Assembly: GCA_019321725.1 (NCBI GenBank)
Contig: CM033114.1
Span: 19,795,797 to 19,859,796, forward strand
DNA length: 64,000 bases
Direction: 5' to 3'
From: Paulownia fortunei
Taxonomy: Eukaryota; Streptophyta; Magnoliopsida; Lamiales; Paulowniaceae
The translations under genes and the position numbers were made by a program. Under the pieces are notes generated by a model. It searched no databases. It saw only the letters and a program-made list of their open reading frames with translations, and was not told the DNA's origin. How positions within the stretch are numbered: position 1 is the first letter of the stretch; each line of letters starts with the position of its first letter. Of this stretch, positions 48,025-64,000 are shown piece after piece.

Positions 48025-51000
48025 TCTAATACTTTTCCCTCAAAAACATATTTCATCTTAACAAAAACAAAATATTTTAAGAAAAATCATAATCATTGCT
48101 ATATATATATATTGATTATTACATATATATATTTAAACATATATAAATCATTATATATATCAAAAATATATATTTACATCATATAATCATTACATTAATC
48201 TAAATTTAATATATAATAATATAAAAAAATAAAATAACACTATTAATAAGGTAAATTTACAAGACATGACATCTATAATAAAAAGAGTCTCCATCAGGAG
48301 TAAAATCAAATATACTTCAGATTTTTCATTAGATTTTCTCACATTATATTTTGAAATCATTTTTCCCAAAACACTCATAATGAAACCATAACGAATTGAC
48401 CCATTTTCTTAAAAATAAAATATAAATTGAAAATTCTAACATTATTTCTCTAAATTCTCTCATTTGAACTTTATTTTATTTGGCAAATATTTTTGATGTA
48501 AAAATAAAAATATTTTGGGTGGAAACTTACCTACCAATTTGCTTAAATTTTGGCAACTACAACCAATACACACACAAATTCAGTTTTAAATTTATAAATG
48601 AGTAGACATATGCATTTAAATGTTATATAACTTATCTATGATTAACATTTTATTTTTTTTTAATATGTGTAATGCAACTTACATATAAAGTCATTAAGAT
48701 CTAAATTATGTTAGTCAAATAAATCAATAGTTGTATAAATTATTTGTATACATGATAATTATTTGTATAGAAAATATAAAACTTTGTGCATGTAATAGAT
48801 AAATCCTTATAGTTTGTATATCTATGTAGTCTATATAATTTATATTGTGTATATACATCATGTTATGCATAATTATATATATTTATACTCGCATACGTAT
48901 GTATTGTTTAGTTTTAAATTTTATTTGTACATTACTATTTATTTGTATATATTACATAATTTTTTTGTATTCTAATTAATAAAAAGGTATATGAATATTG
49001 TCCATATAACATAAATCACATATGTATACAACATTAATATAAAATATAATTGTTACACTCTTTATGTATTTGGCATATATATGTGAAATTATGTCTCATA
49101 TGTGGATATACATGTGTGTGTATATATCAAATAAAATAATGTATAATATTAATCAATTGTTGATATGTTATATCAATAGTGTAATATACATAATATGTAT
49201 TATACAGTAATACATGTGTATATCTTATATTCATTATGTATTAGGTATTTATGGGATTAAAAAAGAGATTTTTCTTGCATACCTAAAATGAATGTGACTA
49301 TTTTAGTATTATGCCTCTTATATAAGTTGTCACTATTGACAATTAGAAGCACATGTATAGTAATGACTAAATGACAAGAACGCCAAATATTTCATGACTA
49401 TATTTTATTGTCTTGCGAACAGTGATAACTTAAACATGATTTTATTAAGTTGGTGAAAACGTAAAGAAATATTTTGTCACTTAAAATATATTATTATTAA
49501 AAAATTTGATATTGTCACTTAATATTTTTTAATAATATTATTTATTATTGTAGTGAGTTGAAAGTTTTGGTCGAGTCAAAAGTTAATGATATCAAATTAA
49601 TAATTTAAATGAAAATGTACTTTTTGAAAAGATTATTATTTTAGTGAAATTTATTATTTGTAATGTTTCACAAAAAATCAATTAATTATAGATGTATTAT
49701 AAAAATCCTACATACGAAATGATCTATTTTTTTTTCCATTAATTGTTGAATTAAATTTGTATTTAGTTTGCTGGATAATATTAGCGATTAAGGGGTTTTT
49801 GCGGTGTGGTTGAACGAATTTTGTTAATTTTTGGCCTAATTCGATGTTTGTTGCCTTAATGTATCTTCTCCCTCGCTGGTGATATTACAATATCATATTA
49901 AACCATAACTAATTTCTGTAAAGCACTAATTTCGCAACTTGCTTTGTAAATTTTTAATGAGGCCCACCATTCTATACTACATAATAGTAATTGAATAATT
50001 TTACATATATATGTAACATATTAATATGTACTTCTTCTGTCTTAAATTTATCATTTATATATTATTTTTCTGAAAATAAAACAATATTTTATTTTTTAAA
50101 ATAAAAAATATTTTTAAATAAAATCATATTATCTAAGCAATGATACGACACAATTAATTTTTAATTACTAAATTTGAAGGCAATAATATATAATAAAAAC
50201 TATCACTCTATCAATTTTCATCTTAAACTTCATATCAAGTGTCATGGATTAGAACAGTTTAACGATGCTATTAAACACCCCTGCTTATGATTGAATTTTA
50301 TGAGAAATATAAGATTTATCTATTATCTATATATTCGGTATATTATTCAACGAATTTAGCATTTCAAAATTGATAAATATATTGTCAATGTGCTTTAGAA
50401 GATACTATAACTGATGGTGAATATCGAATGTATATCTTATTATATATTTTACGTACATAAATATATTAGATGCATGAATAATGAATAAATACATTATTTT
50501 TTATGAAATTATTAATTATCCATCATTCAAATATATTAATTATGCACTATGAGCATCCCTACAGTAAATGGCGAGCAATGGTTCGAATTTCGAAATATTT
50601 AATAAGGTTGAATAAGAGTACTGATTTCTGTATGTTGTTGCTCCTGTAAGAAACAAAACGAGGCATGTGTGTTGTTGCTCCTATAAAAAATAAAATAAAT
50701 TACGTGTTTAATTTAAATATAAATATACTGTAAACACCAAATATTTAAATTTACATGGAGCGTGTAATTGGGTAATTGAATGTAAAAAGTAAAATAAAAA
50801 AATTATGCACTATGAGCATAGCCGTTACCTATATTCATCCATATTTCTTGGGAAATTCAACGTATTAGCAAACATGATTCGCCTTTGAGAAGTGTAAGAT
50901 GAGATGAGTGGGAGGAAACAACCCAATACGTGGAGAAAGCCTAGTACACGTGTCGCGTTCTTACAAAACAGCTCTGCATGGAGAGCTGCTGACTCTTGTA

Positions 51001-52048
51001 CAAAACCTTGACCCAAACTACAAATGTAAACTTCCACAATTAACCCTGTTAATTCTGCCTCCACCTTGTTTTTTTCTTTAAAGCCATCTTATATATCACT
51101 CTTCAATGTTTTTTTTTTAATATTTTCTAATTTTTAATAAATGATTATTATTATAATATAACTTAGAAAATATTTAATCAGCTAATTCTTTTTCAAAATC
51201 AAGCGGATTTTTTAAAAAAAAAAAAATCAAGAATTAACTGATGATATATTGCATTCTTCTTTTATTTACTTAATTCATATTCATTACAAATTGAAGAATA
51301 TTATTCCTTTAGTTTCATTGCAATTATTTCAATATATATTAGCTTGTTTGCCATTGGTTTTACTTACTTTGAATGCTACTACATATTATTGTATAATTAG
51401 AAAAGAATTATATTGAAAAACTAATACATGTATATGACTACAAACAACTTAATGTAAATTCACTTATCTAATAGATTAGTCATTTAATTGTTGCAAATCA
51501 AACTGAATATTATTTTAAAATTTTATATTATATATTTTAGGTACTCATCCCTATAATCCACGTAAAAATTTCCATTATTTAAAACACGCAAAAAAATTAG
51601 TGAAAATTATTGCATAAATATTTTTGATTATTGCGTCACAAAAATAAAGTTTCTAATCTATTTCGTACTATAAAATATTAAAAAAAATAAATTATATGAA
51701 TACTGTCAAATTAATGATGGGGTATTGTGTATTCATGCATATATAGGCCAATCTTACAAGGTAAAATAAAATAAAATAAAAAACAAACACTACACTCAAA
51801 TAAAATTGTGCAATGTGCAAATTTTCTAGGTAATATATATAATACTAATTTACATGAAAAAGGAACAAAAGAAAATTCTGTTTATCATTTTATGTAATTT
51901 TAAAGTGGATCAAATAATTAATAAAAAATGAAGGGGCATAAATTGAATAAAGCAAAAAGCTCACCGCCAACCTTTATCATGAACCGGTTACTACTATTTC
52001 TTCAGACCAAAACCAGCCAAACAACGGATTAAGAATCCATAGCACAGA
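48025..52048. other. Intergenic region between the CACTA element and the cysteine protease
   Basis: Very AT-rich. No gene recognised. One GC-richer island (50870-51065) contains TACACGTGTCGCG and ATACGTGGAG, which resemble ABRE-type elements, followed by TTATATATCA at about 51088. A 79-codon minus-strand frame over this island has no recognisable domain. Confidence 0.45.
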
Positions 52049-55639
<3,591 letters not shown>

Positions 55640-57797
55640 TAATGTGACACTGAAAAAACTACTGCCTAAATTAGTAAGTCCTATGTAATGTGCTATGAAA
55701 TAATGTAATATCAACCTTAGATCAGATTTTCCTCTTTGGTGCAATACAGGTAACTTCAGGCATGTGTACGATGATCGTATTTCTGGGAATCATGGATCAT
55801 ATTTACCTGTCGTATTTATCCTACTTGTAGGAACTGGAAAAAAGAGCAAGTCTAGAATGTGATTTCACCAAATATATGTTTGGATTTTTATTTTTTATTT
55901 TTTTAAGAATGTGATGTATTAGGAGGGACATAAATTGAAAAATGTTTTGATTTTATTTTTATTTTGGAAGAATAAAAATGAAGTTTGAAAATGGGAAAAA
56001 GTGTTTCACATGTTTTGGTCTGGTCGTGTGCCCCGAGGCACGTATGTGAAAGGTATAAAGTAGTATTAATTAAGTTAAAAATAAAAAAAACTATAAAATT
56101 AAAGAAAAAAAAAATTGCAGAGAATAAATTTTGGAGATCTAAATGGCATCTTCATAAAATAGCATAAATAAGAAGATTAGGCATATTTAGCTCTAGGACA
56201 AATTCTTCATAAATATAAAAATTATGAGAGATAAATAAGGATGAAATTGTTTCATAAATATTAGAATCATGAGATAAATAAAGATGACTTTTAGTATTTT
56301 TTTCAAGCAAATTTAAATTTTGAGAAAGGTAGATAGCAAAATTTGGAATTTGGACACTGAAATTGGAAAAACGAACTTGTTCACACATGTTTGAGTTATA
56401 GTAACAAATTTGGGACAGAAAATTATTTATTAATTTTTAAATTCGTAATTTAAATATTATTTGAGATAAATTAAAAAAATTGACAAAATTTCGTCTATAT
56501 AAACAAATTCATTAGACAATTTGAAATTATATCAATTATAAAATTCTTAATTATTTTTAAAAAAATAATACATTTATGTACGAAAATTGTAAGTAGAAAT
56601 TATGTTATTTCGTAAACTTTATATATATCTATTAAAAATAGGAAAAACAACTTAATATAATTTAGTTTTATTAAAATAGAAATAAAAATTAAAAATAAAT
56701 TGCTATATTAATAAAAAAAATTGAAAGAAATTATCACATTATTATTTGTAAAATCTATATATAGGGGTACAACCTCCTATATATAAATATTGTATTACAT
56801 TTAAATTATTTTTAAAAATTTAAAAAAAAATTATTACTATGATTTGAAGTATATTTTTAGTGCCACGTGTACATGTTTTTTAAATTATAAAAATTACAAG
56901 GCACTATGATCTAATCCCTATGTGTAATGTCAAAAATAACCCTACTTGTTGCATCACATTAGATGTTACTCCATGAGTTTCAGCTTGAAGCATCTTTTCA
57001 ATAGATAGTTATCCATTAGGAAATGCCATTGGTAATAGCTGAGGAATGGATTTGATCTACTATATTTTGTCATAATCTAAATATATGTCATTCTACATTG
57101 ATTTTGCTGCATAATTATATATAATTATAAATTATTTTATAGTGAATTAGGTGCAATACACTCGATTCATCACTGATCATTAGATTATAGAGCGTGGATT
57201 TTCTTCACCATCACCTCTCTGTGATCCCAACGGTGTTGAATGGATAAGAGTATTGCATTCAATTTATCCATGTGATTATGCGTGAGATTAAATTATGGTA
57301 AAATTAGGTCCGAATTAAGCTATCAATAAGTTTCAACTAATAATTATCCAAAAAATTTGATAATCGATTTTAAATTAAATATGAAGTAGTTTGATTCGTT
57401 TTTCAACTATGGAAGCAATGCTGATCTGTTCTTAATTCTTTTATTTTTTGTTCATAAAAAAATATACTAGACATAATCTAGCCATTTTGAAGGTTCTTAA
57501 TATATAGGCTATGTTATCTCATTGAATTTGCAAACATTTTTGGCCATTCCCCTCTACATTATGCTTATGGTGCTTTCACAGCATTTATACCATGCACTGT
57601 GTGTGTGTGTGTGTGTTTCTAGCAACTAGTACAACTTCTGTTAACTGCACAGCAGTTGAGTAGAATTTTGATCATTAAGAAAGAGAGAGGAAGAGGTTGT
57701 TAAGAAAGTCGTGTTTTTTGATATCGAGTAAGCGTGTTCAGTTGCAGAGGGAGGTAAAAAAAGTTGAAAGTAGAAAAGAGAATTTAATTCAAAAAAA
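55640..57797. other. Intergenic region, protease 3' side to tRNA
   Basis: Holds the protease 3' UTR (AATAATGTAATATC about 60 bp after the stop is a possible poly(A) signal), then AT-rich DNA with no gene recognised, and a (TG)n tract at 57598-57616. Confidence 0.5.
57791..57797 (-). terminator. RNA polymerase III terminator of the tRNA-Tyr gene
   Basis: A T7 run on the minus strand directly after the discriminator base. Confidence 0.9.
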
Positions 57798-57883
57798 TCC
57801 GGCCTGCCGGATTCGAACCAGCGACCTAAGGATTGCTATGAGCACACTACAGTCCTCCGCTCTACCAACTGAGCTAAGGCCGG
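57798..57883 (-). tRNA. tRNA-Tyr (anticodon GTA) with a 13-nt intron
   Basis: Minus strand. The acceptor stem CCGGCCT pairs with AGGCCGG, followed by discriminator A. Box A is TAGCTCAGTTGG and box B is GGTTCGAATCC. The anticodon loop is GACTGTAG...ATCC with anticodon GTA. A 13-nt intron (TGTGCTCATAGCA, 57834-57846) sits one base 3' of the anticodon, the standard place in eukaryotic tRNA-Tyr genes. Mature length without CCA is 73 nt. Compared with the usual plant tRNA-Tyr, one acceptor-stem pair is changed to a compensated G-C. Confidence 0.97.
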
Positions 57884-59539
57884 TTTGTACAATCTGCAAA
57901 ATATTACACATTTAATTAAACAATATATTAAAATTAATGCTTATTTGTGTGGTTTGATTTAAAAAAATTTAAATGACAACGATAGTATTACTAATATTTT
58001 TTTTTGAGTGACACAATTACATATATCTATACGTTAAGAATATTAACAACTAATCCAACAATCAATTATCAATTAACTACTGTCAAAGCTCCTATTGTAA
58101 TTTGAATGTCTAATTTTGAATTTATATGAAATTTTGGACAAGTTGAAAAATAATTTTTTTTAATTATTTCAAATTATTGCTCTTGAAAATAATTATTGAA
58201 AGACAAAAGTTAGTGATGACATTTCATGATTTTACGCAAGACTAGTGCTATAAAAAGATTTTTATTTTAATAACTATGATATCTCAAATATATATATATA
58301 TATATCCAATTTGAAATAAAATGAACAACAGTTAGCTAAGTAGCTGCTTCTGCCCTTCGATTAAAAGGTCAGTCATTCAATATATTATCTCCAAAATGGA
58401 GATTTGCCAAATAAAAAATAAAAAAAAATGGTGTGACAATAAAATGTTATTGCAAAATTTTAAAAGATTAGTTACAATGTATATATGGAATTCTTCGATT
58501 TCAAAAATAGAAACGTTTATGGCATAGAATATATAGCTATAATTAAATATACAAAATATGCCACTTCTTTTTTCTTATGTTTTTTCACAATCTAAATACT
58601 TAAACTTCCAATTTACTTATATACCACTGATATTAATTCAAGATTATAAAAATATTATAGGTGAGTCATAAAATAGTGCAGTTGTAATCAAATGGGTGAT
58701 ATAAATTAATATTTGTACCAGTTTATACTTTTTAATATTAATTTCTCTAAATCAGATTTGAGTTCATTAATCCATGACTATCAACTATAAAACTAGCTAC
58801 AAATATATATATAGAGGAACCAAAACATGTTTCTTGTGGCTAGTTTTTTCAGAAGTTTCCTGAAAACATTTTCTACCCTAATTGTAAATCTTTTCTTTTC
58901 ATTCATCTCTTAAGTTCTAAGGTAAGGAGTAGATATAATTTATTTTAATTTTAAAAACTTGAATGTCTTTCTCTTATTCTTTTTAGAAGCATTGGTATAT
59001 ATGATTTTTATCTCCTTATTTTCTATTTTTTTTCTTGTAGTTTATGGTAAATGAATAAGTCAATTTCTCATTTCACGGTTTAGAATATGAAGAATATAAC
59101 CAATAAAAAATGATAACATAATGATACACTAAAGATATACTCTATCATAACGATGCACTAAAGATATATTCTATCACTATGTATAAGACAAGTAAAATAT
59201 TATATAAGTATTTCTGTATTGTCGAACTCTTTTACTTTATTTAAAATATAATATTTTGAGAAAAACAAATGATATAATTATATTCTCTTCAATATTTAAG
59301 ACTATTTTTGTGCGGAGTAATGCACATGTAATATATATATATATATATATATAAGCTTTAGAGGAAATAATTTAAATATTACAAAACTGCTATAAACTCC
59401 AGAAAATTGCACGTTCAAATGTACAAAATATCAATTTTAATTTTATCCAACAAAATTGCATATCATAATTTAATTTAAATTTAATAATAAATAAATAAAT
59501 TTAAAAAAACGCACCATAATCAGCCATATCCCTCACTCA

Positions 59540-59557
59540 CCCCCCCCCCCCCCCCCC
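59540..59557. repeat. C18 homopolymer
   Basis: 18 consecutive C in AT-rich DNA. Confidence 0.9.
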
Positions 59558-59981
59558 AAACCATCCCTCAAATTACACTTATTCAACTAGGAAAATAAAA
59601 ACTTAACCCCCACCATACATTATCCACTTATTGAAAATTTGATACCCTTATAATACATGGATACGTGTGATATATTAAGTATGTGTATATTGTTAAAGTT
59701 AATACATATTATGGTAATAATGTATTTCACATATCACTTATCATGTTTGATCTCCTACTTTATAAATATGTGTGTGTATTTACATATCTATATACATGAA
59801 TACAACAAGAATGTATAAGTATCAATATTGATTTGATACATTGTGGCAATATTTAACATGCATATATTATATGCATGCAATGGGAATAGTTGCAAATGAT
59901 GAGAGGAAAAAATGAAAATTGCCAAAATATTTCTTAAAAAATAAGAAATGAGAGTAGCAACTAAATAAGCAATTTAAAAAA

Positions 59982-60239
59982 GGGTAAATTACAAAAATTA
60001 CTCATAAAATTTAACTTAATTACAAAAAAAAATAGTTATTTTTGAAAATTATAAATATCTCATTGAGGTATTTCAAATACCCCATTGTGATTTGTCTTAA
60101 TTTATTTTACAAATACTCTTTCAGTAGGTACAATTTATAAGATAAAAATAAATATTAAGGAGGTATTTATAATTTATAAATGTAGATGTGATTTTTTGTA
60201 AATAGTGCAAACCTCGATGACAGTTTTTATAATTCACCA
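59982..60239. mobile_element. MITE-like element
   Basis: Ends GGGTAAATTACAAAAATTAC and (reverse-complemented) ATGGTGAATTATAAAAACTG form imperfect terminal inverted repeats; about 260 bp, AT-rich, with internal similarity around AAATTATAAATA(T/C)CTC. Confidence 0.45.
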
Positions 60240-61410
60240 TTTAAAAAAAATATAAATAAAAAAGTTACAGTATTTTTTAAAAAATTCTTTTATATGTGTT
60301 GCATTGTATTTTGCACATTCTAATTACTAACATTCTCATCTGATATGGGAGGGATAATTTTATTTTTGTTAGTTGTGCTTTTTTGTATTAAACTTATCAA
60401 ACAAATATATACGAGTGTTATCAATTTCAATACTTGGGAAGGGTATTAACACCAATCAAATTTTGTATGATAAGTTAAATAATAAAAGTGTGCACACATT
60501 GATATGTAGTTCCATTTTATTTTTAAAAAAGGTAAAAATGTTCCAAGTATTTAAACTATTTTTATATATTAAAATACAAGGACAAAATGGGAACATCATA
60601 ATGGCTAGTGCATGGAGGGAGGATAGACTTCAATTTTCATTAGTTGTGAGGCTTTGTGGAAAGCCAATGTAATTTAAGGAGGTAAAATACTTTATTTGTA
60701 AAAAAATGTATTAATAATATATATACATACTAAAAAAATAAAAAAATATTCTTATTTTTTGTATATATTTTAAACTTAATAAATTGTACTTATATTTTTT
60801 AAGGTGAAACATTTAGTATGCATATATATATACATACATTCTAATATTCTATCTTAATAAATATAATATTCATTTAAAACCTAAAAACTATATGAAAATT
60901 ATTTATAAATATCAATTGAATATCATGAATTAAAAATAAAAATGTATTAACTATTAATTTCTAAGTTTATTCATAATTATAATTTTAATAATATAATGAC
61001 ACAAAAAATAATTTTTGTATAATTTTAAAATAAGTACAAGTATTATTTTTATTTTTATATTTTATTTGTTCATTTATAAATTCGTATAATATCTATTTTT
61101 CATATTTCGAACTGATTTTTATCTGAATTTTTTAAGAGTTCATAATATATTTAAACATATTAAATACCACATATTTTTCATCTAATATTTAATTGACTGG
61201 GATAAATTATTATTCACCTAGTGGTGGGTACACCGTGCACCTCGTGGCACTTTCTTTGGATACACAAAATTTCAGTACGAAGAGAACATTGTACTTTTTC
61301 TTCTTGGTTTTTTTGTATGAAATGATTAAAATGCCCTCAAGGTACAAATCCCATTTGCAGGTTATCATGTCAACATGGAAATATTTGTAGCTGTATCCAC
61401 ATCAGCTGGA

Positions 61411-61613
61411 GAGAGAGACAGAGGAGAGAGAGAGAATCAAGGAACTTGAGAAACTGTGAAGAGGATGCCGCCAAACCAAGAAATTGACGTTGTATATTCC
61501 TGAGCCCACATGATGCTTCTTTTTCTTTCTATATATACGCCCTCTTCCCTTGTCAAGTCTTTCTTTATTTTCCATTTATGCTTGGCCTCCTCTAGAGCAA
61601 AGCCACACTAAAG
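61411..61613 (+). promoter_or_regulatory. Promoter and likely non-coding first exon of a gene extending right
   Basis: A GAGA-rich tract (about 61411-61435) is followed by a TATATATA box at 61530-61537 and, about 75 bp on, a good donor CTAAAG/GTATCG at 61613/61614. The presumed leader exon (about 61565-61613) contains only a five-codon frame (ATGCTTGGCCTCCTCTAG). The sequence after the donor is T-rich, as in a leader intron. Confidence 0.45.
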
Positions 61614-64000
61614 GTATCGTCTTTCTTATCTATTTATATCTTTTTTTTTTTGGTTTTTTGTTTTATGTCTTCTTCTGAGTGTTTTTGGTTTGTTTTGAAG
61701 TTTTGGTTATTGGTTTTTTCTTTGTGAATATATAAATGCACCTGTTGGGTTTTCTTGGTTTTCTTGGTTGGTTTGTTGAGGACGTGAAGTTGATGGTTTT
61801 GAGTTTTTAATGGGGGGCAAAGTGTTGTAACTTGTGGAGAGAGATTAATGGGTTTTCTGGGTTTTTGATTTTGAGTTAAAATTTTTATGTTGTTCTTGTA
61901 ATTTTGTTTTTGTTTTGACTCTGCGCATGTTGTTCTGATGTACTGACTTAGCTTTCTCCGTGGAAGATGTAGTTTTGTTAATGCAAGCGTTACGATTCAC
62001 GTATTTTCTCTTTGTTGAATGGACTGCTTGTATGTGTCATGATTTTTAGATTTTAGTGAAATAAAAGTGAGCTGATGCTGATTAAAATCATATAGGGAAT
62101 GATAGGATTTTCGGACATTTAATTGTTGTAATTGTTCCATAGAAATGTGTTCTTTCCTGCATTTTCAAACACAAATAGTACTAAAGAAGTATATGGAACA
62201 CTTTCTATGCTCCCAGCTTTGTGAATATTATGATCTGTCATCAATAGGCAGAGTATACTTATGAGTATAAATTGGATAACAATCCTAAAGTTTAGTGGAA
62301 GTGTGTGAAAGACTTGCGACGGAGGATGGACTCACATGGTTCATGGATATGCTATAAAGAAAAAAGCAACTAAGAGGTCTTAAATCTTGAATACTGTCGT
62401 GAACAAGGGGAGTAGCAGATGGGCCTTCAACTGTTAGTCCATGACATGTGAATGTGGTGAATTTAGAGGAATAGTTCAGTTTCTATTATCAGAAAGAACT
62501 GGTGGTCAAATCTAGATTGCTTCAATGCTGATGCTATAACATTGATGCACCATGCCATGGCCCCTTCATTCTTAACTGGTTCTGCCCTCCTTGTTGCATG
62601 GTAAAATCATAATGAAGTTTCAATTTGGCCGAGTAAGATATACCTTTTCTCCTACTAGATTTTGGTTACTCCACTTATTTTCTGGATTTTGGAGCTTTTA
62701 AAAATTGTAGCACTTTGGTAAAATCAACAGTATTAATTTTTTGATCCTATGTCTTGCCCCTTTGAGATAGATAAAGTAGTATGTTCCTTATGATAACGGG
62801 GAAATGTTTCATGCAGTTTTCTTGTAATTTCGTCAAAACTGTTCCAACCATTGCAAGAGATTTATATAAAAACTTTATGTTGCCTGCATCTCAAAATAGA
62901 GCATACTGTTCATGCTATTGAGAAGTAAGTTTGCTTGAATATTGGGCTTTTAGGGAGCAATTAACTACTCGTTCATATTCTATAGTTTCTACTGACTGTA
63001 GTTGGTAATTGCAACTATCAACAAAGCCTCAAATTTTAACATGTAATGCTATTGAAGGTATTAAATGTTTAATATGTTGACAAACTCATGGAACAACTAA
63101 ATGAGGTATCTTTGTCTGCTGGCATCTGAATGGGATAGTTGAATGAGTGGCAATTTGTAACCAAACATCTGGAATAGTTGTGAAGTGTCTAAATGTATGC
63201 AACACCAGTGCAATTGGAGAGTAAACAATGTTTATTTTGCTAGTGCACTGATTGAACAACTAACTTGTGTATTTAGAGCGGTCAGAGATTGAGCACATAA
63301 TTTGGATGCTGTATTATTGAATTCTCTGTTCTCTTAATGTACAAATTAGTTTTGATCAGTACTGAATTAGGCGATACCCACTCCAATTCTACTTATTGTC
63401 AGATTGGTGTAAGATTGATTTAATTTGGCTGGTAGGAGGTTTTGAACGGTTTCCTTTTTCTATTTGCTTCTGTTAATGGCTAGTCACCTCTATCATGATG
63501 TTATTGGTCCCAGGTTCTGCCATCTGAAGAAGTCGCTTGCAAACTTTGAATGGTCTTTTTCTACTATGCTGTTAATGTAATTAGTAAATTTTATGGCATC
63601 AGATTCCAAGTGTTGGATTTTCTTTATATTCTTATTATTTATTTGTTGATTTCATGAATATTGTTTCTGCAGTTTGCATTTTGTTGGCCCTTTGAAATCT
63701 CTATTATAAGTAAAGAAAACTCTCAATTTGCGTGCCAAGAAAAAAGTTGCAGGGGAGTGTTGTACCACTTCTTAAATGAGCATATGAGCCCTATATTTAC
63801 CTAACTTGTAATCTGTTGGTGTTTTGCTTTTTATACATTATACTATGCATAAACATGATATTTCAATAAATCAATCCTGATGTTGTTAGTTGAATGTAAG
63901 CATGATAGTTCAATAAATTTATCCTCATTCTGTAAGGTGAATGAAAGTTGGATTACTTGCACTCACTATGAAGGTTGACTTAAGATTTTTCTGTACTAAA
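61614..64000 (+). other. Probable long leader intron or untranslated region, no coding frame seen
   Basis: No open frame over 60 codons on either strand and no recognisable protein or RNA. Base composition is less AT-extreme than the upstream intergenic DNA, consistent with transcribed sequence. An acceptor-like TTTCTGCAG is at about 63664-63672. The coding part, if any, lies beyond the window. Confidence 0.35.

Larger units (their letters stand above)
57884..61400. other. AT-rich intergenic stretch
   Basis: No gene recognised. Contains an (AT)n tract at about 59333-59355, a C18 run at 59540-59557 and a MITE-like element at 59982-60239. Confidence 0.5.

Noticed and set aside
50825..51064. 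79-codon minus-strand frame
   Set aside because: No domain, no promoter on that strand, and it overlaps a promoter-like island on the other strand.
61614..64000. Known plant microRNA precursors
   Set aside because: No stretch matching the common conserved microRNA families was seen on inspection.

Overview
This is plant nuclear DNA, most likely from a core eudicot. It is AT-rich, has GT..AG introns, and is full of small transposable elements. Protein matches are to land-plant families, and nothing bacterial, viral or organellar was seen. An asterid/Lamiales origin is my guess from protein similarity only.

Layout. (1) 1-1962, minus: exon 1 of a PP2A regulatory subunit B' (B56) of the B'alpha/beta type; its second exon lies left of the window. 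(2) 5440-17894, minus: the whole gene for KTF1/SPT5-like (RDM3), the SPT5-related, AGO4-binding factor of RNA-directed DNA methylation. I reconstructed 18 exons. The last is a 3-kb exon coding a GW/WG- and RGG-rich tail. A complete 347-bp TRIM retrotransposon sits in intron 17. (3) 24293-26095, minus: an intronless Nodulin-like/NFD4-type major facilitator protein of 600 aa. (4) 39023-42276, minus: cytosolic leucyl-tRNA synthetase in one coding exon, with a one-base frameshift. (5) 44595-48021: a CACTA (En/Spm) transposon with ACG target-site duplication, subterminal repeat arrays and a decayed accessory transposase gene. (6) 52049-55639, plus: a four-exon RD19/cathepsin-F-like cysteine protease. 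(7) 57798-57883, minus: an intron-containing tRNA-Tyr(GTA). (8) About 61530-61613, plus: a TATA box and likely non-coding leader exon of a gene continuing past the right edge.

The rest is AT-rich intergenic DNA with MITE-like elements, a 720-bp foldback, a 330-bp segmental duplication, a LINE zinc-knuckle relic, microsatellites and long C/G homopolymers.

The genes do not form a pathway; this is an ordinary gene-poor plant segment. The points most worth checking are the two single-base frameshifts (KTF1 exon 1 and LeuRS, both in short homopolymer-type runs), the TRIM inside an RdDM gene, the bounded CACTA derivative and the 720-bp foldback. I found no convincing new biological system.
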